From assembly GCA_015234045.1 (NCBI GenBank), contig JADFWU010000002.1:62001-126000 (forward strand): a stretch of DNA of 64,000 bases. The letters are read 5' to 3'. The translations under genes and the position numbers were made by a program. The notes under the pieces are model-generated. The model was not told where the DNA came from, did no database searches, and worked only from the letters and a program-made list of their open reading frames with translations. This document shows, in pieces, positions 55,242-63,766 of this stretch. Within the stretch, counting starts at the first letter, position 1; each line of letters opens with the position of its first letter. This DNA is from Magnetococcales bacterium (GTDB taxonomy: Bacteria; Pseudomonadota; Magnetococcia; Magnetococcales; JADFWU01).

Positions 55242-57080
55242 TCAATCCAGATCAAATTCGTTTTTATAATCTTTGCTCAAAGCCGGATCTTGATCTTCCT
55301 TGCGTAGAAAACAGTTTCCCACTGCCAGGGCTTCCATGCCTGTTCCCATAAAGCAGTGAAATGCATCCTCCGGCGTACAGACAATGGGTTCACCGCGTAC
55401 ATTAAAGCTGGTATTGACGACCGTCCCACAACCGGTTTTCTTCATAAAAGCCGAAATGATCGCATGATATTTGGGATTGGTCTCTTTGTGAACCGTCTGG
55501 ATTCGTGCAGAATGGTCCACATGGGTCACCGCCGGGATGTCTGAGCGTGGAATGTTGAGTTTGGCAATTCCAAACAGTTTTTGTTCTTCTTCACTCATTT
55601 GCCGGCGTTTATCAGGTTGTACATCATCCACCAGAAGCATATAGGGGCTGTCATCATCCAGATTGAACCAGGTATTTACCTCTTCTCTGATAACCGATGG
55701 CGCAAAGGGTCTGAACGATTCCCTAAATTTCACTTTTAAATTGAGGACGGTTTGCATGGTTGGCGAACGGGGATCTCCCAGGATGGAGCGCCCACCCAAA
55801 GCACGCGGACCAAACTCCATACGACCCTGAAACCAGCCCACCGCTTTTTCATCCACCAGTGCTTGTGCGCTGTTTTCCATGAGTGCTGCATCATCCAGCA
55901 CCTCATAACGAGCACCGATTGCGCTTAAACGCTTCTCAATATCCGCTTGTTCAAAAGAGGGACCGAGATAGGCACCTTGCATGGCATCCATTTTAGAGGG
56001 GTCTACGGTACGTGGTTGGCCCTTATGCCAGTGATACACCGCCATTGCTGCTCCGAGGGCACCGCCCGCATCGCCGGAGGCGGGTTGTATCCAAACCCGT
56101 TTGAAATGACCATCACGCAAAATCTTTCCATTGGCCACACAGTTCAATGCGACACCGCCTGCCAGACAGAGATTTTCCATACCTGTCTCTTTGGCCAATG
56201 AACGGGTCATTTGTAGCACAACATCTTCCACCACTTTCTGGATGGAGGCTGCAAGATCCATTTCCCGCTGGGTGATCTCTTGTTCAGGTGTACGTGGTGG
56301 ACCACCAAATAGTGCATTAAAGCGCTTATTGGTCATGGTCAATCCAGTACAGTAGTCAAAATAGTCCATATTGAGCCTGAAAGAGCCATCCGGCTTGAGG
56401 TCAATCAGGTTATCCATAATGGTTTTGACATATTTTGGCGTACCATAAGGTGCCAAGCCCATCACCTTGTATTCACCGGAATTGACACGAAAGCCCGTGT
56501 AATAGGTAAATGCGGAGTAGAGCAGGCCCAATGAGTGCGGAAAATGGATTTCACGAACCAATTTCAGTTCATTGCCACGACCGATACTCAGAGAGGTCGT
56601 GGCCCATTCACCAACGCCATCCATGGTCAGCACTGCCGCTTCTTCGAAAGGAGACGGATAAAAAGCGCTGGCCGCATGAGATTGATGGTGCTCGGTGAAC
56701 AAGAGTTTGTTGGGTGCGTCAAAAGTGCTGTCAATTTTTAGCAGGGACTTTTGAATCATCCATTTTTGAAACAGCTTCTCTTTGATCCAGACCAAGGCCG
56801 CCATGCGAAAGGAGCTGAACCCACGTGGTGCAAAGGCGAGGTAGGTCTCCATGAGCCGTTCGAATTTCAAAAACGGTTTGTCATAGAAAACCACATAATC
56901 AAGTGCGCCAAGGGAGATGCCTGCCTCTGTCAGACAGTAATTGATCGCCTTTTCAGGAAAATCTGGATCATGTTTTTTACGTGTGAACCGCTCTTCCTGA
57001 GCAGCAGCTATGATGACACCATCTTCAATCAAAGCAGCAGCACTATCATGATAATAGGCAGAGATCCCGAGGATACGCAT
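55242..57080 (-). CDS. NodU/CmcH-family carbamoyltransferase
   Basis: A 612-residue enzyme of the family that transfers a carbamoyl group from carbamoyl phosphate, via carbamoyl-adenylate, to sugars or antibiotics. The N-terminal Kae1-like domain shows ISAYYHDSAAALI, EHHQSHAASAFYPSPFEEAA and MDGVGEWATTS. The C-terminal YrdC-like domain shows GWFQGRMEFGPRALGGRSIL and VVNTSFNVRGEPIV. Length is normal. It forms a tight leftward trio with a 49-residue DUF5989 protein and an SxtJ-like protein, a combination typical of capsule/exopolysaccharide loci rather than antibiotic clusters. Confidence 0.92.
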   Translation of the reverse strand: MRILGISAYYHDSAAALIEDGVIIAAAQEERFTRKKHDPDFPEKAINYCLTEAGISLGALDYVVFYDKPFLKFERLMETYLAFAPRGFSSFRMAALVWIKEKLFQKWMIQKSLLKIDSTFDAPNKLLFTEHHQSHAASAFYPSPFEEAAVLTMDGVGEWATTSLSIGRGNELKLVREIHFPHSLGLLYSAFTYYTGFRVNSGEYKVMGLAPYGTPKYVKTIMDNLIDLKPDGSFRLNMDYFDYCTGLTMTNKRFNALFGGPPRTPEQEITQREMDLAASIQKVVEDVVLQMTRSLAKETGMENLCLAGGVALNCVANGKILRDGHFKRVWIQPASGDAGGALGAAMAVYHWHKGQPRTVDPSKMDAMQGAYLGPSFEQADIEKRLSAIGARYEVLDDAALMENSAQALVDEKAVGWFQGRMEFGPRALGGRSILGDPRSPTMQTVLNLKVKFRESFRPFAPSVIREEVNTWFNLDDDSPYMLLVDDVQPDKRRQMSEEEQKLFGIAKLNIPRSDIPAVTHVDHSARIQTVHKETNPKYHAIISAFMKKTGCGTVVNTSFNVRGEPIVCTPEDAFHCFMGTGMEALAVGNCFLRKEDQDPALSKDYKNEFDLD

Positions 57081-57092
57081 GATCGGACCTCT

Positions 57093-57242
57093 CTAAAACA
57101 ACGTATAGATAAAAGGAGCCACTGCCGAACCTTGGGCAAAAATTAAAATACCGCCTAACAGGATCATCATCAGCAGAATAGGTAGCAGCCAGAACTTTTT
57201 TCGAACTCTTAGAAAAAGCCATAATTCGGCAAAAAAAGACAT
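57093..57242 (-). CDS. DUF5989 small membrane protein
   Basis: A 49-residue protein read directly from the gap: MSFFAELWLFLRVRKKFW, then a single membrane span of Leu/Met/Ile/Gly, ending FAQGSAVAPFIYTLF. That start and ending are the hallmarks of DUF5989, a small protein repeatedly found between a carbamoyltransferase and SxtJ. It starts 23 bp after the SxtJ stop and ends 12 bp before the carbamoyltransferase start. Function is unknown; probably a membrane partner of the trio. Confidence 0.85.
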   Translation of the reverse strand: MSFFAELWLFLRVRKKFWLLPILLMMILLGGILIFAQGSAVAPFIYTLF

Positions 57243-57265
57243 GATCAACTCCAGGATTCAGTCAC

Positions 57266-57664
57266 TTAAAATTGGTGTTTCATGGATTCCGGGGCAGGGC
57301 CCGGATCATCACGCACGATCCAGTAGCTGTTGTCGCGGGATGTATAGCGCAGTTTTAATGGGTCTTTGCCAAAAAGGCGCATCACCAAGGCCATGGGTGT
57401 GATTAGTACGAAGAATAGTATGCCCAGAATCAAGGGTGTGGTGATTTTATTCAGAATTAAACCAAAACGGAACCAGAGTTGATTCAATGGTTGAAGGAGT
57501 GCAGGCAGTAACAGGCTCATGCCCAAGAAAACGCCAGCAGTGATCAGGGCCCACAATCGAGGCGATTCGCCATTGAGAAGAGGCCATAACCCTATGATTA
57601 AGAAGAAAACGGTAAAGACCAGCCCAAAACTTCGCGGCGATCCAGCTTGAATATCATCATCCAT
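57266..57664 (-). CDS. SxtJ-like membrane protein
   Basis: A 132-residue protein with three to four membrane spans (FGLVFTVFFLIIGLWPLL, LWALITAGVFLGMSLLLPAL, TPLILGILFFVLITPMALVM). The C-terminus has the conserved GKDPLKLRY and WI(V)RD segments of the SxtJ family. SxtJ was named from cyanobacterial saxitoxin clusters, but most relatives sit in polysaccharide loci beside a carbamoyltransferase, as here. First gene of the leftward trio. Confidence 0.85.
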   Translation of the reverse strand: MDDDIQAGSPRSFGLVFTVFFLIIGLWPLLNGESPRLWALITAGVFLGMSLLLPALLQPLNQLWFRFGLILNKITTPLILGILFFVLITPMALVMRLFGKDPLKLRYTSRDNSYWIVRDDPGPAPESMKHQF

Positions 57665-57758
57665 CGAACACGACCCGACTTATGCAAGAGGTTTGAGGAA
57701 TCCGACAAGGGTATAGCCAAGGGATGAAAATTTCAATAAAAGCCTTCACTCTTCTATG

Positions 57759-58415
57759 CTAATAATCTCCAGCAGGTGGTAGAACAGTCAATCCAAATAT
57801 CTGCCAAAGCTGCATGCCGCCACGATAGTAGAGAATATGATCAACTGGGTAGCCCAAATCAATCAGTCCAAGGATAGCGGTTGGTGATTGTCCGCACCAT
57901 GGTCCATTGCACCAAAGTACCAATGTCTTAACTGCCGTAAAGTCCCAGGACTCGTCACTATTCTGGATTGCGCCAAATTGGGTTAAGGCATCATGAATGG
58001 TGAGCTCCATTGCGCCTAAAGAGGAGTCAATATCTGTATAGGGTACATTGATAGAACCAGGGATTGTGCCGCGCATATACCAGTCAGGTGTACGTGCATC
58101 TACAAGTAGGCCGGTGCCATCTGCCAACTGAGTGCGCATAAACTCAATCAACTCAACTTCTCCAATGGTCTTGACACCAGGGGCGATAACCATTGGTTGA
58201 GCACAGAATGGCGGACAGCGGCGTGATGTTTTGGCAAAATCGGAAGCTATGGTCGCGTTGGGATCTTGGTTTCGGGAAATTGACACCGAAATATTACCGT
58301 GTTTGACCTTAAAATCTGCAAGGCCCGGCTCAATATTAACCACACCTGAAATGCCTGTTGTCGAAAACAACAGTAAAACAATGGAAAATGAAACGATAAT
58401 CCTAAAGCGCCCCAT
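57759..58415 (-). CDS. Exported rhodanese-domain protein
   Basis: A 218-residue protein with a signal peptide (MGRFRIIVSFSIVLLLF, cleavage near ISG) and GGAGGG before its ATG. A rhodanese domain fills about 95-215: GLLVDARTPDWYMRGTIPGSINVPY and the active-site loop LWCNGPWCGQSP, giving a Cys in the expected catalytic place plus a second one four residues on. A further CPPFC pair lies before the domain (RRCPPFCAQPM). A periplasmic sulphur-transfer or redox role is likely; the acceptor is unknown. Neighbours give no clear link. Confidence 0.8.
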   Translation of the reverse strand: MGRFRIIVSFSIVLLLFSTTGISGVVNIEPGLADFKVKHGNISVSISRNQDPNATIASDFAKTSRRCPPFCAQPMVIAPGVKTIGEVELIEFMRTQLADGTGLLVDARTPDWYMRGTIPGSINVPYTDIDSSLGAMELTIHDALTQFGAIQNSDESWDFTAVKTLVLWCNGPWCGQSPTAILGLIDLGYPVDHILYYRGGMQLWQIFGLTVLPPAGDY

Positions 58416-58676
58416 TGTGCTTGCCCTCCAGTAAAGATGCTGAAAGAAGAGTGGTCTGGCATATTATTTTTGATGCCTTGACCAAAGTATCTGCTCTCCC
58501 CCACATCAAATTTAACACAATAGACTCTAAATTGCCTACTAACTTTTTGAAAAACAAGTGTTTATCAACATTGTGAAGGTGTGGAAAAGCAAATTATAAA
58601 CACAATATTTGTGTGTTTTTTAGTGACATGTCACGAATAGGGTATGTGAGAATATCCTTCAATAGTGGCAATTATT

Positions 58677-59972
58677 TTATGTGTTGGTGCGTGTCTTTAA
58701 GAATTGTCGTGTGAGAATTTTACTCTCTTCAACAGCGGGTTGATCAAAAGGATCAATACCAAAAAATGCAGCTGTGAGAACGGTTTCCATTTCCAGGAGA
58801 ATGATCAACTCACCCAAGGCAACAGCATCTCCTGAACGAAGAGAGAAGGTGCGTACTGGCTCACCTCGGTTGATCAGGGTATCACGTGTGCCGAAAAACT
58901 CCGCTTGAAACAGTGTGCCCCATCTGCGTCCGGCAAAGGGAGCAACCGCCTCAAGATTGGCAAAGCGATTGGGAATTTCAGCGCCTTGGTTTGCCAAACT
59001 GGGATCATTTAGAAAGGTGAACTGTTTGTTTTTTGGACCATCAAGGTAAAGCTGTAACTGTGAGTGCTGATCAGTCACACCACGGGATGCAATAGGCGTT
59101 AAGCCAAAGCGTGCACCACTGTGGTTGCGTTTGCCAAGACTCTCTGCCCAAAGTTGGGCAAACCATGCGGTGACATTGCTCAATCGGTCGCCATAGTACA
59201 TTTGGATGGATTGGTCGCGTCCGGTATGATTCATTTGATACTGGGCTGCGGCCATACGAAAAGCGGGATTGGTGTCCAGGTCACTACTGAGACAGCGGTT
59301 GGCCATGGTTGATGCGCCCTGGATCAGAGCGTCAATATCCACACCGGCAATGGCGGCTGGAAGGAGTCCGACAATGGAGAGTACCGAAAACCGACCGCCA
59401 ACTGGTGGATGCTCAATAATTGGACAACCCAGTGTTTGGGCAATCTGACCGATGGCACTGTTGGGGTTTTCGGTAATAACAGCCGTCAGGTCCGAAAGGT
59501 GTTTGCCAAGGCGTGCTTCACGCATGGGCAAAGTGGCTAGGAATTGGCTCAAGGTTTCCGGTGTACCACCGGATTTGCTGACTGCCAGTACAAAAGTTTC
59601 TTCCCAAGCGCCTTGCAACTGCTCGTTCAGAGTTTCAGGGTCAAGATTATCGGCAAAGATGACGCTATTGCGCTGTTGGGGTGCCAATGCACGAATAAGC
59701 ATGTTGCCACCGAGGGAACTACCACCGATACCAAACACCACTGTACGCACGCAACGTTGACGAATATGTGTGGCCCACTGTTTTGCAATATCAACTTGAT
59801 CTTTCCGAAATGGAAGGTGCAAAAATGACGGATCGACACCTGATTTCCATTCTTGAAGTCGGGGAAGCAACGCATGAAAAGCCAGCCGAGCGGATTGTTG
59901 CAGCGCTTCATCAATGCGTTCAGGACGAAAGTGCTGATCCTCAATCTTGAGGTGTTGGTGATCTGCGGTCAT
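58677..59972 (-). CDS. pgi: Glucose-6-phosphate isomerase
   Basis: A 431-residue PGI interconverting glucose-6-phosphate and fructose-6-phosphate. It shows VVFGIGGSSLGGNMLIRAL (phosphate site), SKSGGTPETL, GGRFSVLSIVGLLPAAIAG, GARFGLTPIASRGVTDQHSQ and the C-terminal FDQPAVEESK with its catalytic Lys. It is shorter than the ~550-residue E. coli enzyme and matches the compact bacterial form. It occupies the place after nlpD where many gammaproteobacteria carry rpoS. Confidence 0.93.
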   Translation of the reverse strand: MTADHQHLKIEDQHFRPERIDEALQQSARLAFHALLPRLQEWKSGVDPSFLHLPFRKDQVDIAKQWATHIRQRCVRTVVFGIGGSSLGGNMLIRALAPQQRNSVIFADNLDPETLNEQLQGAWEETFVLAVSKSGGTPETLSQFLATLPMREARLGKHLSDLTAVITENPNSAIGQIAQTLGCPIIEHPPVGGRFSVLSIVGLLPAAIAGVDIDALIQGASTMANRCLSSDLDTNPAFRMAAAQYQMNHTGRDQSIQMYYGDRLSNVTAWFAQLWAESLGKRNHSGARFGLTPIASRGVTDQHSQLQLYLDGPKNKQFTFLNDPSLANQGAEIPNRFANLEAVAPFAGRRWGTLFQAEFFGTRDTLINRGEPVRTFSLRSGDAVALGELIILLEMETVLTAAFFGIDPFDQPAVEESKILTRQFLKTRTNT

Positions 59973-60038
59973 GGGCTAGGTCTTTCCTGAATATGAAAAG
60001 TGACAGTGATTTTTGTAGCTTGAAAGTAGGTTACAATA

Positions 60039-61295
60039 TCATGATTTTGGCAAATATTTGAGTGGATTTATGGGTTTTATTCGGCGGCGCAGCTCAAAAT
60101 GAAGTCGGGGTGTGTGAACACGACCAGATTTGCCAGCCAGAGCAATGACTTCACCAGCGCGGACCGTCGCACCGCGAGAAACTTGGAGTTTACTGTTATG
60201 AGCATAGGCAGTGGTATAGGAGCCACCATGTCGAATGATGATCAGGTTGCCATAGCCCGGTAGTTCATTGTCTGCATAAGAGACAATACCGCTTGCGGCA
60301 GCTCGGATTGGTTCATCCTGTTTGACTTCGATATCAATACCGGTATTGCGGTCATTGCCATGTTTACCGAATTTTGAAATCACTTTGCCATGCACAGGCC
60401 AATGCCAACGTTTGGGCGGACCAGATTTTAGAATCCAGCTGTCTTTTAACCGTTTGACAGGTTTCTTTTTCACCACGATTTTGGTTGCCGGTGGTTGAAC
60501 ATGTTTTCCTGAGCCAGCAAACGCGGTGCCTCCGGTATTGGCAGAGGGTCTGGGCGTAAGTACTGGTGCGGTTGTTTGTGCGGCTATGACAGGAGCTGTT
60601 TTTATGGCTGTATTGGCCACAGCTTTTGGTGGTCCATTGAACGAACCATTCACCGTGTTCGTTTGTTCAGGATAGCTTTTTGATGGGGTTGGGTAAGCAT
60701 ATTGATTTTCCGGTTCTGCCAACGGTTCCAGTGGTGCAGCAGGCTCCGAAATCGGATCAGGTGGTGTTCCATAATATCGACCCTGATCCACTGGAGGTGC
60801 ATAGGCAACAAAGTTGGGTAGTGTGTTTTCTGCCTGTTGGTTTACAGCCTGTTGGTTTGGCAATTGTGTTGAATGAAGGATCTGTTGTTCTGTTGTTTGT
60901 TCTGGTTGTTGGTTCGCCAAAAAATCAGCCTGTTGTGAATCTTGATAAATAGGCTGAGGTGCGGGTTGTGCAACACGCAATGTTTGGCCGACCACTAACA
61001 TATCCGCATCGTGGATATTGTTCCATTGGACCAGATTTTCTGGGTCCAATTCATGGACTACGGCAATAGCCCACAGTGTATCGCCTGGTCTCACGGTGTA
61101 GAGTTCGGAATCGCTGCGATAGATGCGACTCTCTTCGGGTTCCAACTCCCAAGCCATAGGCGGTCCACTGGCAATACGCACCGGTGGTTTTTCAAATGGC
61201 TCTTGATTGCAACCAAACAGCAACAGTGCCAGTAGTGGAATAGCAAGAGGGCGCACATGTAGTGTACGCAAACAGAGAAGAAGAGGACCACTCAC
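60039..61295 (-). CDS. nlpD: NlpD-like lipoprotein: LysM plus degenerate M23 (LytM) domain
   Basis: A 418-residue envelope protein. The signal sequence ends in a lipobox (LLLFGC), so it is lipid-anchored. One LysM peptidoglycan-binding domain (YTVRPGDTLWAIAVVHELD, near 66-110) is followed by a Gln/Pro-rich linker (about 115-285) and an M23 domain (about 300-415). Zinc ligands look lost: GNDRNTGIDIEV lacks the usual His, and the last motif is RLHFE rather than HLHFE. As in E. coli NlpD/EnvC, it would activate an amidase during daughter-cell separation rather than cut peptidoglycan. GTG 61295 overlaps the yqaA stop. Confidence 0.88.
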   Translation of the reverse strand: MSGPLLLCLRTLHVRPLAIPLLALLLFGCNQEPFEKPPVRIASGPPMAWELEPEESRIYRSDSELYTVRPGDTLWAIAVVHELDPENLVQWNNIHDADMLVVGQTLRVAQPAPQPIYQDSQQADFLANQQPEQTTEQQILHSTQLPNQQAVNQQAENTLPNFVAYAPPVDQGRYYGTPPDPISEPAAPLEPLAEPENQYAYPTPSKSYPEQTNTVNGSFNGPPKAVANTAIKTAPVIAAQTTAPVLTPRPSANTGGTAFAGSGKHVQPPATKIVVKKKPVKRLKDSWILKSGPPKRWHWPVHGKVISKFGKHGNDRNTGIDIEVKQDEPIRAAASGIVSYADNELPGYGNLIIIRHGGSYTTAYAHNSKLQVSRGATVRAGEVIALAGKSGRVHTPRLHFELRRRIKPINPLKYLPKS

Positions 61296-61873
61296 AACAG
61301 ATACTTGGCTCCAAAGAAGAGCAGCAATGCTGCAATCATTAACACAGCGGTAAGAAGGCTGAGATGACGCTCAACCATATTTCGTAACCGATCACCACCC
61401 CAGTATAGCAGACCAGCCACCAAGAAAAACCGTGCGCCACGTGCCACTATTGAGGTCACCATGAATGTGACGAAATTGGAGTGTACAACGCCCGCAGTGA
61501 TGGTGAACAATTTATAGGGAATGGGCGAAAAGGCAGCGGTGGCAATAATCAGTATATCATTGGCTTCAAAAGTACTTTTCAGCGCTTCGTACTGGTCCCA
61601 AACATTATAAAATTCAATAATCGGCGTGCCCACCCATTGCCAGAACTGTGCGCCGATCAGATAGCCCAATGCGCCGCCGATTACGGAACCAATGGTACAC
61701 CAAAAGGCAAAGACAAACCCTCTGGATGGTTGAGCCAAGACCATTGGAATCAACAATAGATCTGGTGGAATCGGAAAAAATGATGACTCCATCAGTGCGA
61801 TGGTAAACAGTGCAGGCACGGCATAGCGCGACCTGGCCCAATTCATTGTCCAGTCATAAATGCGTTGAAGCAT
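61292..61873 (-). CDS. yqaA: YqaA/DedA-type membrane protein
   Basis: A 193-residue membrane protein with about four to five spans and the small DedA/VTT signature regions (MESSFFPIPPDLLLIPMVLA, GGALGYLIGAQFW, FSPIPYKLFTITAG). YqaA is a short DedA-family member; larger DedA proteins take part in lipid carrier recycling and membrane-potential homeostasis. Its position between surE::pcm and nlpD matches the order in several gammaproteobacteria. Spacing is 3 bp upstream and a 4-bp overlap downstream, so clearly one operon. Confidence 0.85.
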   Translation of the reverse strand: MLQRIYDWTMNWARSRYAVPALFTIALMESSFFPIPPDLLLIPMVLAQPSRGFVFAFWCTIGSVIGGALGYLIGAQFWQWVGTPIIEFYNVWDQYEALKSTFEANDILIIATAAFSPIPYKLFTITAGVVHSNFVTFMVTSIVARGARFFLVAGLLYWGGDRLRNMVERHLSLLTAVLMIAALLLFFGAKYLL

Positions 61874-61876
61874 GGT

Positions 61877-63286
61877 CTATTCCCAGCCGTCTTTTCCGAT
61901 AAGAGGTACAAAACGGCAGGCTTCCAAGCGTTCTTTTATGAGTTCTTGGGCTGCTGTTCGTGTTAATCGCATGATGTACTGACTCTGTTTATCACCTTCA
62001 GGGACCACAAGGATGCCATTCGGAGCCAGTTGGGCGGTCAATTTTTCCGGCACGATAGGTGCGCCAGCAGTGACGAGGATTCGATCAAAGGTGCGCTGTT
62101 CCGGCCAACCTTGGCTACCATCACCAATGAAAAATTTAACATTGGATATACCCATCATTTCGAGGCGACGACGGGCGGTTTTGCCAAGCAGAGGCAGGCG
62201 CTCAATGGTGTAGACTGTGTGACACAGTTCTGAAAGAACAGCGGTTTGGTAGGCAGAACCGGTTCCGATCTCAAGGATTGTTTCTCGACCATTGAGTTCC
62301 AAGGCTTCGGTCATTCGAGCAACGGTATAGGGTTGGGAAAGTGTTTGTCCTTCGCCGATGGGCAAGGTTGCATCAGAATAAGCCCGGCTGGCCAGCGCTT
62401 CATCAACAAACTGATGTCTGGGAATCTCCTGCATCACTTTCAATACGCGTTGGTTGGAGATACCACGTTTAATCAGCTGTTCACTCACCATTCGACTACG
62501 ACTTCGCGCTGAAGTCAGTCCACGTTCGCGGAGTTTTGTATCTTTTTTATCTTGGAAGTTAGGCCAATTACCAAGGGCGGTCAACGCGCTGGTCTGGGTA
62601 AAGTCAGCCATAAGAGGGGTTACGGATATATGGCCTTTTTGAACAGCGTGATGATCTTCCATAACCGCGCTGGAGTTGCGGCTATTGGCTTTCCAGAACC
62701 CTTTAGTGCGTTTATCGTAACTGCGTTGAAAAGGAGGAGTAATCTGTCGTCCTTGCCGTGTAATCAGCGGGGGTTTAAGTCGGTCAAAAGAGATATTGGG
62801 TACATTGATATTTAAAAAGGTGCCATCGGGCAGAATACGTGAGAGCCAATCATTCAGCAGAATGCGTGTATATTTTGCAGCGGCATCGAATTGCCATGGT
62901 GGTTGACCAACCAATGATACGGCAATGGATGGAATACCACGGATAGCGGCTTCCATGGCAGCGCCAACGGTTCCAGAGTAGGTTACATCTTCAGAGAGAT
63001 TACTGCCCATATTGATACCGGAAATCACCAGATCAGGCGCATTATCCAGCAGTCGATTGACAGCAAAGTGAACGCAATCACTGGGCGTGCCTTCGAGGGC
63101 GTACCAGTCTGGTCCAAGTTCATGGAGTCGGGGCGGGTTATGAAAATCGCTCACCGCATGGGATTTGCCGCTCTGATTACGATCAGGTGCGACGATCACC
63201 AACCGGCCTAAGCCAGAAAGATGATGGCTCAGATCCCGGAAGGAGGGTGATTCGATACCGTCATCGTTGGTGAGGAGAATCAGCAT
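61877..63286 (-). CDS. SurE nucleotidase fused to protein-L-isoaspartate O-methyltransferase
   Basis: A single 469-residue frame holding two enzymes normally encoded separately. Residues about 1-250 are SurE, a 5'(3')-nucleoside monophosphatase/polyphosphatase: LLTNDDGIESPSF, VAPDRNQSGKSHAVS, LEGTPSDCVHFAVN and VISGINMGSNLSEDVTYSGTV. Residues about 262-469 are PCM, which repairs isoaspartyl residues in aged proteins: MVSEQLIKRGI, IPRHQFVDEALASRAY, GEGQTLSQPYTVARM, EIGTGSAYQTAVL and the VTAGAP loop. In E. coli surE and pcm are adjacent and overlap; here the stop is gone and the linker (TKLRERGLTSARSRS) is short. All key motifs of both look intact. Confidence 0.9.
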   Translation of the reverse strand: MLILLTNDDGIESPSFRDLSHHLSGLGRLVIVAPDRNQSGKSHAVSDFHNPPRLHELGPDWYALEGTPSDCVHFAVNRLLDNAPDLVISGINMGSNLSEDVTYSGTVGAAMEAAIRGIPSIAVSLVGQPPWQFDAAAKYTRILLNDWLSRILPDGTFLNINVPNISFDRLKPPLITRQGRQITPPFQRSYDKRTKGFWKANSRNSSAVMEDHHAVQKGHISVTPLMADFTQTSALTALGNWPNFQDKKDTKLRERGLTSARSRSRMVSEQLIKRGISNQRVLKVMQEIPRHQFVDEALASRAYSDATLPIGEGQTLSQPYTVARMTEALELNGRETILEIGTGSAYQTAVLSELCHTVYTIERLPLLGKTARRRLEMMGISNVKFFIGDGSQGWPEQRTFDRILVTAGAPIVPEKLTAQLAPNGILVVPEGDKQSQYIMRLTRTAAQELIKERLEACRFVPLIGKDGWE

Positions 63287-63307
63287 GATATAGTTGAGTC
63301 TAGAGCG

Positions 63308-63751
63308 TCAGTGTTCCGATGTTTCACCATCAGGATGAGCGGCATGAACCAGTTGTTTATGGAGATCTTGCAGCCCTAGTCGTACCTCTTCGAGCAGGAT
63401 ACTATTTGTATCAAGGGTATCCTGCTCTTGAGGTGTCATCTGTTCTGCTTCGGGTTCAGTAGCCTTATCTTGTTGTTTTGCCAGTGCATCTTGCTTTGAG
63501 ACTTCCTGGAGATGTTTTTTCGCCCCATCAACGGTAAACCGTTTGTCATACAGAAGATGACGAATTTCCAGAAGTACGCGAACGTCCTGTTGCCGGTAGA
63601 AGCGTCGGTTACCCTTCCGTTTTACCGGTCGAACCTGAGGGAACATTTTCTCCCAGTAGCGCAGCACATGGGAGGCGACCTGGACGATCTTAGAGACCTC
63701 ACCAATGCTGAAATAGAGCTTATCTGGAAGCGTCAGTTCCTGATCGGACAT
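63308..63751 (-). CDS. MerR-family transcriptional regulator
   Basis: A 147-residue MerR-type protein: the winged-helix DNA-binding part (about 12-80) carries FSIGEVSKIVQVASHVLRYW and GNRRFYRQQDVRVLLEIR, and a Gln/Glu-rich coiled tail follows. It has no C-terminal Cys cluster, so it is not a metal sensor of the classic kind. This type (sometimes called MlrA/CueR-like in automatic annotation) is very often found directly after ihfA, as here (15-bp gap), and its targets are generally unknown. A 21-bp gap then leads to surE::pcm. Confidence 0.88.
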   Translation of the reverse strand: MSDQELTLPDKLYFSIGEVSKIVQVASHVLRYWEKMFPQVRPVKRKGNRRFYRQQDVRVLLEIRHLLYDKRFTVDGAKKHLQEVSKQDALAKQQDKATEPEAEQMTPQEQDTLDTNSILLEEVRLGLQDLHKQLVHAAHPDGETSEH

Positions 63752-63766
63752 TATCCGTTTCCTTTA

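Noticed and set aside
58560-58600. TTATCAACA sequence resembling a DnaA box
   Set aside because: It is a single, imperfect copy with no cluster, no DNA-unwinding tract arrangement and no dnaA/dnaN nearby; not enough for an origin.
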